From contig CALCHR010000125.1 in the NCBI GenBank assembly GCA_937901185.1, positions 1-5,608 of the forward strand: a stretch of DNA of 5,608 nt, written 5' to 3'. A program made the position numbers and the translations under genes. Below, one piece after another: positions 5,243-5,608 of the stretch. The notes beneath the pieces were generated by a model that saw only the letters and a program-made list of their open reading frames with translations, was not told where the DNA came from and made no database searches. Position 1 is the stretch's first letter, and each line of letters opens with the position of its first letter. Origin of the DNA: an uncultured Bacteroidales bacterium (lineage in GTDB: Bacteria; Bacteroidota; Bacteroidia; Bacteroidales; Bacteroidaceae).

Positions 5243-5338
5243 TTAAAATACTGCCAAAAAGATGGCCACGCCTATGGTGACAGAGATGCTGCTGATATAG
5301 GCGATGGCCTTGATGATGATTTTTTTTGGATTTTTCAT
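5243..5338 (-). CDS. 31-aa predicted single-span membrane peptide
   Basis: The peptide starts MKNPKKIIIKAIAYISSISV and ends TIGVAIFLAVF. It has a basic N-terminus (four Lys among the first ten residues) followed by one hydrophobic stretch to the end, so it should insert in the inner membrane with the N-terminus inside. The ATG is the first base triplet that could be read from the promoter at 5343-5372, only 4 nt after the -7 box, implying a leaderless or nearly leaderless mRNA. It precedes the 296-aa gene by 21 nt. Membrane peptides this short occur as phage structural or lysis proteins, toxins or regulators; no family is recognisable. A longer in-frame start at 5428 would cover the promoter and is unlikely. 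Confidence 0.6.
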   Translation of the reverse strand: MKNPKKIIIKAIAYISSISVTIGVAIFLAVF

Positions 5339-5342
5339 GTTG

Positions 5343-5372
5343 CAAAAATACAACTTTTTTCCGAATTGCAAA
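5343..5372 (-). promoter_or_regulatory. Bacteroidota promoter of the minus-strand unit
   Basis: On the minus strand, TTTG (5372-5369), an 18-nt spacer and TATTTTTG (5350-5343) match the -33 TTTG and -7 TAnnTTTG consensus almost perfectly. A- and T-tracts lie just upstream (5370-5377 and 5391-5401). The start point should fall at or right before the ATG at 5338. The -7 box is framed by GTTG and CAAC (5339-5342 and 5351-5354), an imperfect dyad that could be an operator. Confidence 0.85.
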
Positions 5373-5411
5373 AAAAAACATTCTGTTGCCCTTTTTTTTT
5401 TGCTGCCGTTT

Positions 5412-5419
5412 GGCGCGCC
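5412..5419. other. GGCGCGCC palindrome
   Basis: A single 8-bp GC palindrome sits upstream of the minus-strand promoter. It could be a methylation target or protein site, or chance. Nothing links it to the methyltransferase encoded here. Confidence 0.3.
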
Positions 5420-5437
5420 TATTCTCATGGCTTTGGG

Positions 5438-5549
5438 CTTGGGGATTGGATTGTTTACATCTGTAACAACCGTTGGGGGTTGGGGCTTGGGGCTTGGGGA
5501 TTGGATTGTTTACATCTGTAACAACCGTTGGGGGTTGGGGGCTTGGGGG
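5438..5549 (+). repeat. Two 55-bp G-rich subterminal repeats with G-quadruplex potential
   Basis: Units begin CTTGGGGATTGGATT at 5438 and 5493, 55 bp apart, each holding the palindrome GTTTACATCTGTAAC and a G-run block. At 5475-5499 the runs are GGGGG, GGGG, GGGG, GGGG separated by TT, CTT and CTT, a canonical quadruplex pattern. The second unit has three GGGGG runs (5530-5549). The G-rich strand is the one whose 3' end is the right terminus, as in telomeric DNA, although no telomere mechanism is known here. Confidence 0.8.
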
Positions 5550-5597
5550 ACTTGCCGTGTTTACAGCCGTAACCGCCTTGGGGTTTACGGCCGTAAC
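5453..5597 (-). repeat. Right array of four 15-bp imperfect palindromes
   Basis: On the plus strand the copies read GTTTACATCTGTAAC at 5453-5467 and 5508-5522, GTTTACAGCCGTAAC at 5559-5573 and GTTTACGGCCGTAAC at 5583-5597. They are the reverse complement of the left-end units; the ATCTG form is the exact complement of left copy 54-68. The two outer copies mirror the left TIR. The two inner ones sit in a 55-bp G-rich repeat that has no counterpart on the left. Confidence 0.85.
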
Positions 5598-5608
5598 CAC
5601 GGCGGCAC
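5561..5608 (-). repeat. Right terminal inverted repeat
   Basis: This is the mirror of the left TIR with 47 of 48 positions matching. It contains palindrome copies at 5583-5597 and, crossing the inner edge, 5559-5573. The single difference lies in the spacer of the outer palindrome (GGCC here, GGCT on the left). If the two window ends were joined, they would form one palindrome of about 96 bp centred on GGCACGTGCC. Confidence 0.95.

Larger units (their letters stand above)
1..5608. mobile_element. Putative complete TIR-bounded small replicon or mobile element (Bacteroidota)
   Basis: The first and last bases are the outer ends of a near-perfect inverted repeat, and everything between reads as one compact genome: a control region, a seven-gene operon with a Rep-like initiator and a DNA methyltransferase, paired terminators, and a convergent two-gene unit. 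No host-like housekeeping gene and no transposase or integrase is visible. Whether the molecule is linear, integrated, or circular and cut at a palindrome cannot be decided from this sequence. The Bacteroidota assignment rests on the TAnnTTTG-type promoters. The idea that the element is complete is inference from the position of the repeats and the gene content. Confidence 0.65.

Noticed and set aside
5214..5600. 128-aa minus-strand frame and 97-aa plus-strand frame through the right end
   Set aside because: They run through TIR, palindromes and the promoter, giving Pro/Gln or Gly/Leu-rich repeats; this is non-coding control DNA.
1..5608. tRNA or rRNA genes
   Set aside because: No cloverleaf with a TTC-loop core or ribosomal RNA signature was found on either strand by reading.

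Overview
The window looks like a complete small mobile element or replicon from a Bacteroidota (Bacteroidales-type) host. Two things point to the host. The minus-strand promoter at 5343-5372 is a textbook Bacteroidota promoter (TTTG, 18-nt spacer, TATTTTTG), and another TAnnTTTG box (TACCTTTG, 684-691) precedes the plus-strand gene cluster. The element is bounded exactly by terminal inverted repeats (TIRs): bases 1-48 match the reverse complement of 5561-5608 with one mismatch.

Layout: (1) 1-721 is a non-coding control region. It holds the left TIR, five copies of a 15-bp imperfect palindrome (12-116), three tandem 11-bp iteron-like repeats (263-295), four 55-bp tandem repeats each carrying a strong hairpin (301-520), spaced TGCCA/TGGCA dyads (571-583, 611-623), a 13-bp direct repeat (625-659) and a promoter box. 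(2) 722-4191 is a tightly packed seven-gene plus-strand operon: two paralogous Cys-rich small proteins, an 88-aa unknown, a complete C5-cytosine DNA methyltransferase, a 72-aa unknown, a 157-aa unknown and a Rep_trans-like replication initiator. (3) 4215-4306 holds two back-to-back hairpin terminators between convergent transcription units. (4) 4331-5338 is a minus-strand pair: a 31-aa predicted membrane peptide, probably translated from a leaderless or near-leaderless mRNA, followed by a 296-aa protein with a basic N-terminus. (5) 5339-5608 is the right control end: the promoter, a 55-bp G-rich repeat able to form a G-quadruplex, further copies of the 15-bp palindrome, and the right TIR.

Inferred joint function: Rep would start replication at the repeat-rich control region, the methyltransferase could modify or protect the element (no restriction enzyme is recognisable), and the minus-strand pair may be an accessory or possibly structural module. 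No transposase, integrase, relaxase of a standard family or protein-primed polymerase is recognisable, so how the inverted-repeat ends are made or moved is the main puzzle. The options are a linear replicon with hairpin or TIR ends, a circular replicon whose assembly was cut at a giant palindrome, or an element mobilised in trans. Function assignments other than the methyltransferase, and to a lesser degree Rep, are tentative.
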